NCBI GenBank assembly: GCA_958442925.1
Contig: CAUCIO010000019.1
Coordinates: forward strand, 1 to 21,443
Length of the DNA stretch: 21,443 bases
Source: an uncultured Clostridium sp.
Lineage (GTDB): Bacteria; Bacillota; Clostridia; Lachnospirales; Lachnospiraceae
Direction: 5' to 3'
Shown here piece after piece: positions 1-6,992 of this stretch. The notes under the pieces were generated by a model. The model was not told where the DNA came from, searched no databases, and saw only the letters and a program-made list of their open reading frames with translations. The position numbers were made by a program, and so were the translations under genes. Each line of letters begins with the position of its first letter. Position 1 is the stretch's first letter.

Positions 1-29
1 ATTCACAAGACAGGCGCATAAAAATTTTC

Positions 30-58
30 TTGCATTCTGTTTCCAAAAAAGGTAAAAT
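30..58 (+). promoter_or_regulatory. Sigma-70-type promoter of the FUSC-like gene
   Basis: TTGCAT at 30-35 and TAAAAT at 53-58 are separated by exactly 17 bases. They lie about 70 bases before the start codon at 127 and point into the gene. The match was made by eye. Confidence 0.6.
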
Positions 59-126
59 CTTCTTTATTGTCTTATCTGAGGCGTATGGATTTTCTGTATG
101 CTGACATGAAGGAGGTTTGATTTCAT

Positions 127-1191
127 ATGACAATTTATCAGGAACTTCAGCTGAACTCCGCCGGTTCCAAGGCTTTGATCCAGATTACAAAGGACAAAAA
201 GGAACGGCGGCGGCATATCCTGATCTACAATCTGAAAGTCTATCTTGTAGTGGCATTCTGCTTTGCCGCCGTAACACTGTTCAGCATGGTATTCGGTTCT
301 GAAAACAGCATTGCCGGTGTGGCTGTACTGCTGGCTCTGCTGGTTCTGCGCCAGGCTGATTTTGGGATTCATACGTCCCACGGTCTGCTGTGTATTGCAG
401 GGATTTTTTCTATTCTTATGATCGGACCGCGGCTGACTAATGCCGTGTCTCCCTTTACAGCTTTTTTTATCAATCTGATCTGCATTCTGATTTTGATGTT
501 TCTCGGCTGTCACAACATTCTTATGTCCAACCACTCGACTTTTGTATTATCTTATTTGATTTTACAGGGCTATGACGTAAGCGGCCATTCCTTTGTTATG
601 AGAACGGCCGGACTGTTCTTCGGCATGATCCTTTGCATGGCTGTCTTTTACAAGAATCAGAAACGCCGGGTTCATAAGCGTAATTTCAGCCATCTGTTCC
701 AGGAATTCAATCCTTTTTCCCTGAGAAACAGGTGGTACATCAAGCTGACCTTATGCCTCTCCACCACACTGCTGATTGCATCTCTTTCAGGGCTCCCCAG
801 AGCCATGTGGGCCGGTATCGCCTGTATGTCTGTATGTCTTCCATTTGAAAAGGATACGGTAAAACGGGCAAGGGAGAGAGGAATTTTTAATCTTGTGGGC
901 TCTTTCATTTTCCTGGGCCTGTATCTCATTCTTCCTGAAACTCTCCACTCCATGCTGGGACTCATCGGCGGAATCGGAGTAGGCTATTCTGCCGGCTATC
1001 CCTGGCAGACAGTATTTAATACCTTCGGCGCCCTCTCCATCGCCTCCGGCGAATTCGGCATTGCAGGGGCAGTCATTCTCCGAATCGGTTTGAACGCAGC
1101 GGCTGCACTGTACACGGCTGCTGGCGGCTGGCTGTTTGACCAGGTATTTAACAGGCTTTCTGAAAGGAGATCCTGCGGGGAAGCGGTGTAA
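127..1191 (+). CDS. FUSC-family integral membrane protein
   Basis: The protein has 354 residues and is dominated by hydrophobic segments arranged in two similar halves (about residues 35-160 and 200-340), each following a basic stretch such as KDKKERRR or NQKRRVHKRN. This duplicated layout, and the WAGIACMSVCLPF-type segment in the second half, resemble the FUSC family (fusaric-acid resistance and aromatic acid exporter-like proteins), which sit in the cytoplasmic membrane. It lacks a large soluble domain, so it is a short single-subunit version. The ATG at 127 is chosen because AAGGAGG lies 11 bases upstream. It is transcribed alone, from the promoter at 30-58 to the terminator at 1201-1248, and converges on the DUF4230 genes. 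The substrate is unknown and an export role is only family-level inference. Confidence 0.7.
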   Translation: MTIYQELQLNSAGSKALIQITKDKKERRRHILIYNLKVYLVVAFCFAAVTLFSMVFGSENSIAGVAVLLALLVLRQADFGIHTSHGLLCIAGIFSILMIGPRLTNAVSPFTAFFINLICILILMFLGCHNILMSNHSTFVLSYLILQGYDVSGHSFVMRTAGLFFGMILCMAVFYKNQKRRVHKRNFSHLFQEFNPFSLRNRWYIKLTLCLSTTLLIASLSGLPRAMWAGIACMSVCLPFEKDTVKRARERGIFNLVGSFIFLGLYLILPETLHSMLGLIGGIGVGYSAGYPWQTVFNTFGALSIASGEFGIAGAVILRIGLNAAAALYTAAGGWLFDQVFNRLSERRSCGEAV

Positions 1192-1200
1192 TGCAGCTAT

Positions 1201-1248
1201 AAAAACAGCAGGACAGGATATCGTCTAAGCATCTGCCCTGCTGTTTTT
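1201..1248. terminator. Bidirectional intrinsic terminator
   Basis: AAAAACAGCAGG at 1201-1212 is the reverse complement of CCTGCTGTTTTT at 1237-1248. The hairpin ends in a T run on both strands. It lies between two converging genes and can stop both the FUSC-like gene and the DUF4230 operon. Confidence 0.85.
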
Positions 1249-1282
1249 ATGATATGCAGAAAACTTTCTCTTGAAAGACTTT

Positions 1283-1870
1283 CTATTCAGTCTCTTCCCA
1301 TTCTATTGTATACTCTTCCCCTATCTGTTCTCCGACATTTTTAACATACCCCTGTATAAGATTCTTGGCCCGCTCCTTGGCCTGGGCCAAAAGCGCGCTG
1401 TTCTGTTTCGCTGTCTCCTCCATGTCGTCCTGCGCCTTTGCCAACGCAGCCGTTTCTTCCTCTTTTGTAATTTCTGTCATAAATCCAGTATCTGTCAGCG
1501 GCATTCCCATAGAATCTTCATCCAGATCCACATTCAATATTTCTGCATCCGGAATCGTAATTTTAACCACTCCGTCAGCGCCTGGCGATGAAATGGACAC
1601 TTTGTTTACATCTATTCCCAGCTCCACAATTCCGCTGTACTCCGTCCATATTTTCTTATATCCGGTACCAAGCCATTTCAGCAAACCGCTGGCCTTTGTC
1701 TCCGCCTTTGCGACATTATGATAATAGCATTTTAAAGTAGCTAATTCGCATACAGAATTAATTCCGGAAAAATCGGCTTCCTTTTTCTTCTCTGCACATC
1801 CTGTCAGGCAGACGCCGCTGACTGCCAAAATGGCCAGCATCCTGATTTCTCGATTTATCCTCATCTTCAT
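1283..1870 (-). CDS. DUF4230-family lipoprotein
   Basis: The product has about 195 residues. It starts with a basic N-terminus, a hydrophobic stretch and a lipobox, LTGC, so it is probably a lipoprotein anchored to the outer face of the membrane. The mature part resembles DUF4230: an ELATLKCYYHNVAK stretch, a beta-rich section ending in ITIPDAEILNVDLD, then a long charged helix rich in Ala, Glu and Lys. DUF4230 has no known biochemical function. The frame extends to a TTG at 1876, but that lies only one base from the GGAGG at 1878-1882. The ATG at 1870 has a 7-base gap and is preferred. It is the last gene of the GTPase-DUF4230-DUF4230 operon, 24 bases after the preceding gene. Confidence 0.8.
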   Translation of the reverse strand: MKMRINREIRMLAILAVSGVCLTGCAEKKKEADFSGINSVCELATLKCYYHNVAKAETKASGLLKWLGTGYKKIWTEYSGIVELGIDVNKVSISSPGADGVVKITIPDAEILNVDLDEDSMGMPLTDTGFMTEITKEEETAALAKAQDDMEETAKQNSALLAQAKERAKNLIQGYVKNVGEQIGEEYTIEWEETE

Positions 1871-1894
1871 TTCCAATCCTCCTTCTCTGACGCC

Positions 1895-2470
1895 CTACCA
1901 TTTCATTGAATACCCTGCGTTTTCCAAAATCGGCGATAACAGCGCTTCAATCACAGATTTCAGATTCTCTTCTGCAGTCTGATACAGCTTTTTTGAATCA
2001 TTGGCCTCTCTAACTGCGTCCTCCTTGCATAAGGTAATAATTTCCTTTAAAGGAATATCTGGATTTTTAGGAATGTAGCTGATTTCATTTTCATCCAGCG
2101 CCGCAATATTGACTGAAATTTCCGGAAGCATGGGCATTACTGTTTTGTTCTCCTCATCAATCTCAAACTTAACGTCTTCCATTTGAATTCCAACCTTTAC
2201 ATTCGCATGGTACGCAATATAGCACTCAACCTTTTCCGGCTTATCGTCGTCATATTTTTCAGCTATTCCGTTGTAAACAAATTCAGCAGTCGACAGCTGG
2301 CTGATATCAATCGCCTTTTCCAGCTGCGACGATGTAATCACGTTTTCTTTTCCTATTTTATTCATCACATTTGGGCCGAATAAACTTCCTGCTGCGACGA
2401 TAATCAAAACAAGCGCCGCCGCCAGGATGATTGTCTTTTTCTTATTTATTTTCTCATTACAATTTTTCAT
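1895..2470 (-). CDS. DUF4230-family membrane-anchored protein
   Basis: The product has 191 residues: a Lys-rich N-terminus, one transmembrane segment at about residues 12-32, then an extracellular domain. The body follows the same plan as the next gene (PMLPEISVNIAALDENEI-like strand section, then a Glu/Lys-rich helix ending near AGYSMKW), so the two appear to be divergent DUF4230 paralogues, one with a helix anchor and one with a lipid anchor. The ribosome binding site AGGAGG lies inside the last codons of the upstream GTPase gene and the intergenic gap is 9 bases, which suggests translational coupling. The function is unknown; tandem presence suggests the two work together, which is inference. 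Confidence 0.75.
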   Translation of the reverse strand: MKNCNEKINKKKTIILAAALVLIIVAAGSLFGPNVMNKIGKENVITSSQLEKAIDISQLSTAEFVYNGIAEKYDDDKPEKVECYIAYHANVKVGIQMEDVKFEIDEENKTVMPMLPEISVNIAALDENEISYIPKNPDIPLKEIITLCKEDAVREANDSKKLYQTAEENLKSVIEALLSPILENAGYSMKW

Positions 2471-2479
2471 TTCTGTATC

Positions 2480-3667
2480 TTACCTCCTGCCTTTCCTATT
2501 ACAAACAGGCTGTTTTTCTTTCTCTCCAAACAAATCCAGAATCACTTCTCCAATGGTATTTTTATCCATATTTTCTGTAATCTGTCTGGCTGCGGCTGTT
2601 ACTTTTTCAACAAATTCTGCAGACAGCCTCGATTCCATGGCCTTTGTTACCCAGTCAATGTCCTTTACAGTTTTCTTTCCCAAATAGACCTGCTCAAACG
2701 CATAAATAGTTCCTTCTCCAATCGCGGCAACAAAACTGCCGGCAATCACTGCATTCATAAGACCTGCCGCTAAATTAACTCCCGGGATGCCCTTTAAAGC
2801 GCTTATAACGCCTCTGGCGGCGGCACTGACCGTTCCAGCTTCGACAATGGAATTAAAAAAATGTTTTGACTCTTCGTTTTTATTAATTCCATATACCCTT
2901 GCAAGCGCATTGATCTCTGCCACTTCAATCGACGACAATATAAACGCGTCGGCAAGGGGAACCGGAACCGCCCCCACTGTAATTCCCGCTGTTGTGGACA
3001 CGCTCACAATACCTTGCGCCAGAGCTCTCTTTCTGGAAAGCTTGAATTGATAAATATCGTTCTCAGCCGCTTTAATGCCTTCCGGCATCAGCCCATTTGT
3101 GATATCTATCAACTCTGATATCCCTTCCGGCGGCGCATAAGCAGATTCATTCAAAACATAGGCAGACGCGACAACTGGGATCACTTTCCGCAGATTTTTA
3201 GAATAGCGCTTCTGCTGTGCGAACGCGTTGTAAACCATCTGGACATTCTCCTCCCGATCTGGGATCCCATAAGATTTCGTAATAGCTACCACCACGGGAA
3301 CAGATTCCCACATGGAAGTCGCGCTGGACAGGCTTTTTATGGTATCTGAAAACAATTTCTTCGCCATTCCGTCAACGCAGAACCAGATTACATTGATCTG
3401 TCTGTTTTCATTTTCTTTCTTTGCGCTCTCCTTTGACCATTTTTTTACAGCGTGAATAGCCTTCCTTTTCTTAATAAAAGAAGGTTCAAACCCAACTGAA
3501 TCTATAATCCTGAATGGAACTTCGTCACTTTCATATATTTCCAGATACTCTGTCGTGCCTTTCGTTCCGCAGCCTGTTTTAGCTCTCTCCTCACCTAAAA
3601 CAGCGTTGATCAAAGTAGATTTCCCCACGCCCGAATTTCCAATTACTAAAACGTTTCCTTTCTCCAC
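2480..3667 (-). CDS. Era-like GTPase with hydrophobic C-terminal domain
   Basis: The product has 395 residues. The N-terminal half is a P-loop GTPase of the Era/HSR1 type: G1 GNSGVGKST at residues 10-18, a likely G2 Thr at 38-39, and G3 DSVG at 56-59. The expected G4 motif [NT]KxD is present as TKSY at 130-133, so the base-recognising Asp is a Tyr. From about residue 210 the protein becomes rich in Ala, Gly and Val with hydrophobic helices (TTAGITVGAVPVPLADA and similar), resembling DUF697-type membrane-interacting domains. The start is GTG at 3667, with GGAGG 8 bases before it. It is the first gene of a three-gene operon with two DUF4230 genes, divergent from an XRE regulator. A membrane-associated switch acting with the two surface proteins is plausible but unproven. 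Confidence 0.85.
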   Translation of the reverse strand: MEKGNVLVIGNSGVGKSTLINAVLGEERAKTGCGTKGTTEYLEIYESDEVPFRIIDSVGFEPSFIKKRKAIHAVKKWSKESAKKENENRQINVIWFCVDGMAKKLFSDTIKSLSSATSMWESVPVVVAITKSYGIPDREENVQMVYNAFAQQKRYSKNLRKVIPVVASAYVLNESAYAPPEGISELIDITNGLMPEGIKAAENDIYQFKLSRKRALAQGIVSVSTTAGITVGAVPVPLADAFILSSIEVAEINALARVYGINKNEESKHFFNSIVEAGTVSAAARGVISALKGIPGVNLAAGLMNAVIAGSFVAAIGEGTIYAFEQVYLGKKTVKDIDWVTKAMESRLSAEFVEKVTAAARQITENMDKNTIGEVILDLFGEKEKQPVCNRKGRR

Positions 3668-3699
3668 TGCTCTTTCCTCCTCTGTATTGTTTCAATACC

Positions 3700-3728
3700 A
3701 GAATACCATCTATTGCACTCTCGTGCAA
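3700..3728 (-). promoter_or_regulatory. Promoter of the GTPase-DUF4230 operon
   Basis: On the minus strand, TTGCAC (3728-3723) and TATTCT (3705-3700) are 17 bases apart, directly upstream of the GTPase gene. The -35 box lies inside a palindrome that is a probable operator. Confidence 0.6.
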
Positions 3729-3773
3729 TTATTTTCCTCCAAACCCACATAAAATATTGCGTGGAGGTGCAAT
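3712..3773. promoter_or_regulatory. Pair of 18-bp palindromes, probable operators of the XRE regulator
   Basis: ATTGCAC-TCTC-GTGCAAT at 3712-3729 and ATTGC-GTGGAGGT-GCAAT at 3756-3773 have the same length and the same outer bases. The first covers the -35 box of the GTPase operon. The second covers the ribosome binding site of the XRE gene. Their centres are 44 bases apart, about four helical turns. A third small inverted repeat, GTATTG-TTT-CAATAC, lies at 3684-3698. Binding by the adjacent regulator is inferred from position and symmetry. Confidence 0.55.
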
Positions 3774-3776
3774 CGT

Positions 3777-4037
3777 ATGAAAAACCATGACAGCATTGAC
3801 CGCATTATTCAGGTAAATAATATCAATATCGGGAAAAATATTGCAAAAATACGCAAATCCATGAAAATCAAGCAGACAGATATGGCTGCAAGACTTCAAA
3901 TTCACGGAATCGATATCTCCATTTACTCTTATAACAGGATCGAAAAAGGCACGCAAAATCCTACTGTATCTTTTCTGTACGCCTGCTGCCATATCCTGGA
4001 GTGCGATATGAACGCCATCTTCGATTTCACACCATGA
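3777..4037 (+). CDS. XRE-family helix-turn-helix regulator
   Basis: This small protein of 86 residues is essentially one Cro/C1-type helix-turn-helix domain: NIGKNIAKIRKSMKIKQTDMAARL begins at about residue 17, followed by the recognition region and SYNRIEKGTQNPTVSFLYACCHILECDMNAIFDF, the usual XRE ending. GGAGG at 3763-3767 precedes the ATG. It has no sensor or dimerisation extension. It is divergent from the GTPase-DUF4230 operon with 109 bases between start codons, and a palindrome overlaps its own ribosome binding site. It therefore probably represses both the operon and itself. Its own terminator follows at 4048-4094. Confidence 0.88.
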   Translation: MKNHDSIDRIIQVNNINIGKNIAKIRKSMKIKQTDMAARLQIHGIDISIYSYNRIEKGTQNPTVSFLYACCHILECDMNAIFDFTP

Positions 4038-4047
4038 TATGATATCT

Positions 4048-4094
4048 GCGGCACAGCCAGAAACCCTGAGTTCTCCGGCTATGCCGCGCTTTTT
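4048..4094 (+). terminator. Intrinsic terminator of the XRE gene
   Basis: GCGGCA-C-AGCC starting at 4048 pairs with GGCT-A-TGCCGC ending at 4087, followed by a T run at 4090-4094. It begins ten bases after the XRE stop codon. Confidence 0.75.
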
Positions 4095-4107
4095 GTTTAA
4101 GCAGATG

Positions 4108-4923
4108 TTATTTTTCAGATATTATGTTTTTTTCAATCAAATTCAGCAAATCCTTCAGCTGCATAATCGCCAAATATACTTTGCGGCGGCTGACAGCCTG
4201 TCCCTGGCCGTCCTCACGGCCATTGCATTCACATATATGGTAAACATCATACAGCCTGCCTGCAAAACCTTTGTCCGTCCCAAGCATCTTTCTGCGCTGG
4301 CAAATTTTCATATTTTCCAGTAAATTGTCCGACGTATATCCAACGTTTTTGCATCGAAGAATCATCTCCACCGCTTCTCTCAAAACAATACCCGCGTCAT
4401 AAAGCGCACAGTGAAGCTGCCCCTTCTGCATCTGCTGATACGCCCAATCCAACCGATACCGAAGTTTCTTCAGATTCTCTGCGTCTCGGCTTCTGCCTGC
4501 TGTTTTTTCACAGGTTTCAGCTTCCAGACGTCCCTCTTTTCCGCTCAGTCTGGCAATCCTCTTTTTATACGTGATTCCTGAATCCTCCTTCGGCAGCTTT
4601 GGAATCCCATAATTCATAATAAATGAAACCCATTTTTTCTGCCCTTCCAGCTTTTTTATTTTCTCTTCCAGCCTTTTTATGTGCATTTGATAAAACAGCT
4701 TCTTTTCCTGTTCCGGCACGTGCATCAGCTGTTTAATCTCTTTCAGTTCCATTCCCGCTTCCTTATATATCATCGCTTCCCACAGTTCTCCCAGCGCTCT
4801 CTCACCGTACAGGCGATAATTATTCTCTGAACGTTCCGCTTTAACCACCCCTTCATCGTCATAAAACTGCAAGGTTCGTCTGCTGATTCCAGCAATCCTG
4901 CTTATCTCACTCGTCCTCTTCAC
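4108..4923 (-). CDS. MerR-family regulator with a HEPN/DUF4145-like C-terminal domain
   Basis: With the start chosen here the product has 271 residues. The first 70 form a MerR DNA-binding domain: KRTSEISRIAGISRRTLQFYDDEG, then NNYRLYGERALGEL and a coiled section KKLFYQMHIKRLEEKIKKLEGQ. After a variable linker, the last 110 residues are helical (LDWAYQQMQKGQLHCALYDAG, LREAVEMILRC, LYDVYHICECNG) and resemble HEPN/DUF4145-type helical domains; this second assignment is tentative. The open frame extends upstream to 5076, but that stretch contains an apparent MerR-type promoter. GTG at 4923, preceded by GGAAAGG, puts the helix-turn-helix at the usual distance from the N-terminus. It stands alone between two terminators. 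The inducer is unknown. Confidence 0.8.
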   Translation of the reverse strand: MKRTSEISRIAGISRRTLQFYDDEGVVKAERSENNYRLYGERALGELWEAMIYKEAGMELKEIKQLMHVPEQEKKLFYQMHIKRLEEKIKKLEGQKKWVSFIMNYGIPKLPKEDSGITYKKRIARLSGKEGRLEAETCEKTAGRSRDAENLKKLRYRLDWAYQQMQKGQLHCALYDAGIVLREAVEMILRCKNVGYTSDNLLENMKICQRRKMLGTDKGFAGRLYDVYHICECNGREDGQGQAVSRRKVYLAIMQLKDLLNLIEKNIISEK

Positions 4924-4950
4924 TACGGCCTTTCCTTTCCCCGCATAACG

Positions 4951-4981
4951 AGCATACCCTATCACGTGCGCGTGACGGCAA
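4951..4981 (-). promoter_or_regulatory. MerR-type promoter with 19-bp spacer and dyad
   Basis: On the minus strand, TTGCCG (4981-4976) and TATGCT (4956-4951) are separated by 19 bases. The spacer contains the inverted repeat TCACG-CGCA-CGTGA (4975-4962). An over-long spacer holding the operator is the hallmark of promoters that MerR proteins untwist, so this gene probably controls itself. Confidence 0.65.
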
Positions 4982-5083
4982 TACTCTGTTTCGGAAATCC
5001 TTTTGATTTGTTTCAAAAAAGGCCTTGTAATTTTCGCGAATGGAGTTCTTCTATGACATGGGATGTAATTTTCCATGATATGA

Positions 5084-5131
5084 TAAAACGAGGCTGCTGC
5101 ACTGATTTTGGTGTGCAGCAGCCTCGTTTTA
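5084..5131. terminator. Strong bidirectional terminator hairpin
   Basis: A perfect 19-bp stem (5084-5102 with 5113-5131, core CGAGGCTGCTGCAC) has a 10-base loop and ends in AAAA on one side and TTTT on the other. It lies 30 bases after the PH-domain gene and upstream of the MerR promoter, so it isolates the two genes. Confidence 0.88.
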
Positions 5132-5160
5132 CCGTATATGCAAATTTTTTAAAGAATAAG

Positions 5161-5757
5161 CTACCCTCGATATTTTGTCCTGTATCCATGATTTTCTTTT
5201 GGCCTTAAATCATTTGGATACATGACATCAGTATAAATGTCTTTTTGAAGTTTTTTTACAAGCTGAAATACCTCTGCATAATCTGAAATACTGTTAATTC
5301 CCATGACTGCAGGCACGCCTTTGCGTGTGAGCTGGTCTGTGGTCAACTGCACGTCTCCCACATGAAACATCTGATCAAAAATACCCCTGTGTAAATTGAC
5401 GCGTGATAATTCTGCAAAGGTCTTCGCTGCCAGATTCATTGCAAAAATACCGTTGGATATGTACACTCCATGATCCGTTACAATGTAATACGTATTTCTG
5501 TATCTTCTGAATGAAAAGATCACTCCTGCAAGATAAATCCATACTGGCATTAAATGGAACAAGAAAAATGGTATCATGATAAAGTCCATACCTCCCATTG
5601 CCATTCCCAAAAAGCCTGCATCAAAGATTGCCCAAATAATGGCAACTGGTAATAATGGATTAAAGATGCTTTCAAATATAAAACACTTCTTATCTGGTTT
5701 CCCTTCATATAAAATTGTTTCGTCCATTCCAACCATACGTCTTAACTCTTCTACCAT
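5161..5757 (-). CDS. PH-domain (bPH2/YdbT-like) membrane protein
   Basis: The product has 198 residues. After a short cytoplasmic N-terminus (DETILYEGKPDKKCFIFESI) come two or three hydrophobic segments, around FNPLLPVAIIWAIFDAGFLG and MIPFFLFHLMPVWIYLAGVIF. A domain typical of bacterial PH (PF03703) proteins follows: FRRYRNTYYIVTDHGVYISNG, then FAELSRVNL and VGDVQLTTD. Such proteins are membrane-bound and have no catalytic role that I can assign. The frame is open to an ATG at 5790, but that has no ribosome binding site; the ATG at 5757 has AAGGGGG eight bases before it and is preferred. An extended -10, TGGTAGAAT, lies at 5808-5800 on the minus strand. It is monocistronic. Confidence 0.8.
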   Translation of the reverse strand: MVEELRRMVGMDETILYEGKPDKKCFIFESIFNPLLPVAIIWAIFDAGFLGMAMGGMDFIMIPFFLFHLMPVWIYLAGVIFSFRRYRNTYYIVTDHGVYISNGIFAMNLAAKTFAELSRVNLHRGIFDQMFHVGDVQLTTDQLTRKGVPAVMGINSISDYAEVFQLVKKLQKDIYTDVMYPNDLRPKENHGYRTKYRG

Positions 5758-5844
5758 ACTGTTTTCCCCCTTCCAATTCCTGTTTACCATCTTACAGTCA
5801 TTCTACCACACTCACTTTTAAAAATACACAATTTCATAAGAAAT

Positions 5845-5876
5845 AAAAAACTCCCCAAAACCGAAGTTCTGGGGAG
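5845..5876 (-). terminator. rpsI terminator with UUCG tetraloop
   Basis: On the minus strand, CTCCCCAGAAC pairs with GTTTTGGGGAG around a TTCG loop, with one G-U pair, followed by a run of six T. It lies about 35 bases after the rpsI stop. The hairpin is itself framed by an 11-bp inverted repeat (5828-5838 and 5887-5897). Confidence 0.88.
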
Positions 5877-5911
5877 CTGTAAATCGTATGAAATTGTCCT
5901 GAGACAAGAAA

Positions 5912-6304
5912 TTATCTCTTGGAGAACTGTGGAGCGCGACGAGCTGCTTTGAGACCGTATTTCTTTCTCTCTTTCATTCTCGGATCACGTGTTAAGTATC
6001 CTGCCTTCTTGAGAACTGGTCTGTACTCAGCATCTGCCTGAAGAAGCGCTCTGGAAAGGCCGTGACGGATAGCGCCTGCCTGTCCTGTGAAACCGCCGCC
6101 GCGTACGTTTACAAGTACGTCGAACTTATCAGATGTCTCTGTAGCTACGAGCGGCTGACGAACTACAACCTTTAATGTCTCAAGGCCGAAATACTCGTCG
6201 ATGTCTCTCTTATTGATTGTGATGTTGCCTGTACCTGGTACAATATATACTCTGGCGATAGATTTTTTTCTTCTGCCTGTTCCGTAGAATTTTGCGTTAG
6301 CCAT
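5912..6304 (-). CDS. rpsI: 30S ribosomal protein S9
   Basis: The product has 130 residues, the usual length. It begins MANAKFYGTGRRKKSIARVY and ends with the S9 signature KYGLKAARRAPQFSKR, whose C-terminal tail reaches toward the ribosomal P site. The GGGFTGQAGAIRHGLSRALL segment is also characteristic. AAGGAGG precedes the ATG by a normal distance. It lies 28 bases after rplM and shares its promoter. Nothing is unusual in the protein. Confidence 0.98.
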   Translation of the reverse strand: MANAKFYGTGRRKKSIARVYIVPGTGNITINKRDIDEYFGLETLKVVVRQPLVATETSDKFDVLVNVRGGGFTGQAGAIRHGLSRALLQADAEYRPVLKKAGYLTRDPRMKERKKYGLKAARRAPQFSKR

Positions 6305-6332
6305 TAGTGTTTCCTCCTTCCAGCACCTTTAA

Positions 6333-6767
6333 TTAAAATTTGATCTCTAAAACTTCCGGCTTCTGAGCTGCCTGCTCATGCTCTGGACCTGCATATACGT
6401 GAAGTTTCTTAATCATGCTTCTTCCTAAAGGTCCCTTTGGAAGCATTCCCTTAACTGCTAACTCGATAACCTTCTCCGGCTTCTTAGCCATCATTTCTCT
6501 TAAGGTTGTCTCTCTCATTCCGCCTACATAGTCGGAGTGATTGTAGTAGATCTTCTGATCAAGCTTCTTGCCTGTAACCTGGATCTTCTCAGCGTTTACT
6601 ACGATTACGTAGTCACCGCAGTCCATGTGAGGTGTGAAGATCGGCTTATTCTTTCCTCTTAAAATCTTCGCTACCTCAGATGTCAGACGACCTAATGTAT
6701 ATCCTGTAGCGTCAACTACATACCATTTTCTTTCAATTGTTGCTGGACTAGCCATAAAAGTTTTCAT
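6333..6767 (-). CDS. rplM: 50S ribosomal protein L13
   Basis: The product has 144 residues, typical of L13: TIERKWYVVDATGYTLGRL near the start, TPHMDCGDYVIVVNAEKIQVTGKK in the middle and GMLPKGPLGRSMIKKLHVYAG near the end. L13 is an early-assembly protein of the large subunit. AGGAGG precedes the ATG. In many Firmicutes this gene directly follows truA; here a pyroglutamate-type operon and a two-component/symporter block lie between them. It has its own perfect-consensus promoter, which would keep it expressed independently of that insert. Confidence 0.98.
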   Translation of the reverse strand: MKTFMASPATIERKWYVVDATGYTLGRLTSEVAKILRGKNKPIFTPHMDCGDYVIVVNAEKIQVTGKKLDQKIYYNHSDYVGGMRETTLREMMAKKPEKVIELAVKGMLPKGPLGRSMIKKLHVYAGPEHEQAAQKPEVLEIKF

Positions 6768-6864
6768 TGGTTGACCTCCTATTTATTCAGTTTTTGAGAT
6801 TAACTTTATCAATAAAACGCCTGTTCCGGGGCTTTGGTACAGACATTTCTAACTGATGTCACAG
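6768..6864 (-). promoter_or_regulatory. rplM 5' leader, possible L13 autoregulatory RNA
   Basis: Roughly 95 bases separate the expected transcription start from the rplM start codon. The leader can form a small hairpin from GACAT (6860-6856) and ATGTC (6846-6842), with a GCC/GGC stem after it. An L13 leader RNA is known in low-GC Gram-positives. I could not match its consensus with confidence. Confidence 0.35.
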
Positions 6865-6870
6865 TTATAC

Positions 6871-6899
6871 ATTATATTACACTACGCCGGACGTGTCAA
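6871..6899 (-). promoter_or_regulatory. Perfect-consensus promoter of rplM-rpsI
   Basis: On the minus strand, TTGACA (6899-6894) and TATAAT (6876-6871) are separated by 17 bases, matching the sigma-70 consensus at all twelve positions. This is the strongest promoter in the window. Confidence 0.92.
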
Positions 6900-6957
6900 C
6901 CTCTTTTTTCCTGTAGAATCAAGGTTTTACAGCCGTTCTAAACACCACTCCCATGAA

Positions 6958-6992
6958 ACGGCAGCGGGGACGGAAAAACCGTCCCCCGTTTT
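6958..6992 (-). terminator. Hairpin after pxpC, probable terminator
   Basis: GGGGACGG (6966-6973) pairs with CCGTCCCC (6979-6986) around a five-base loop, extended by AAACG/CGTTT with a bulge. It starts directly after the pxpC stop codon. The T run on the minus strand is poor, so termination may be incomplete. Confidence 0.5.

Noticed and set aside
4924..5076. N-terminal extension of the MerR-type gene
   Set aside because: It lacks similarity to MerR N-termini and contains the apparent promoter of the gene, so it is probably untranslated.
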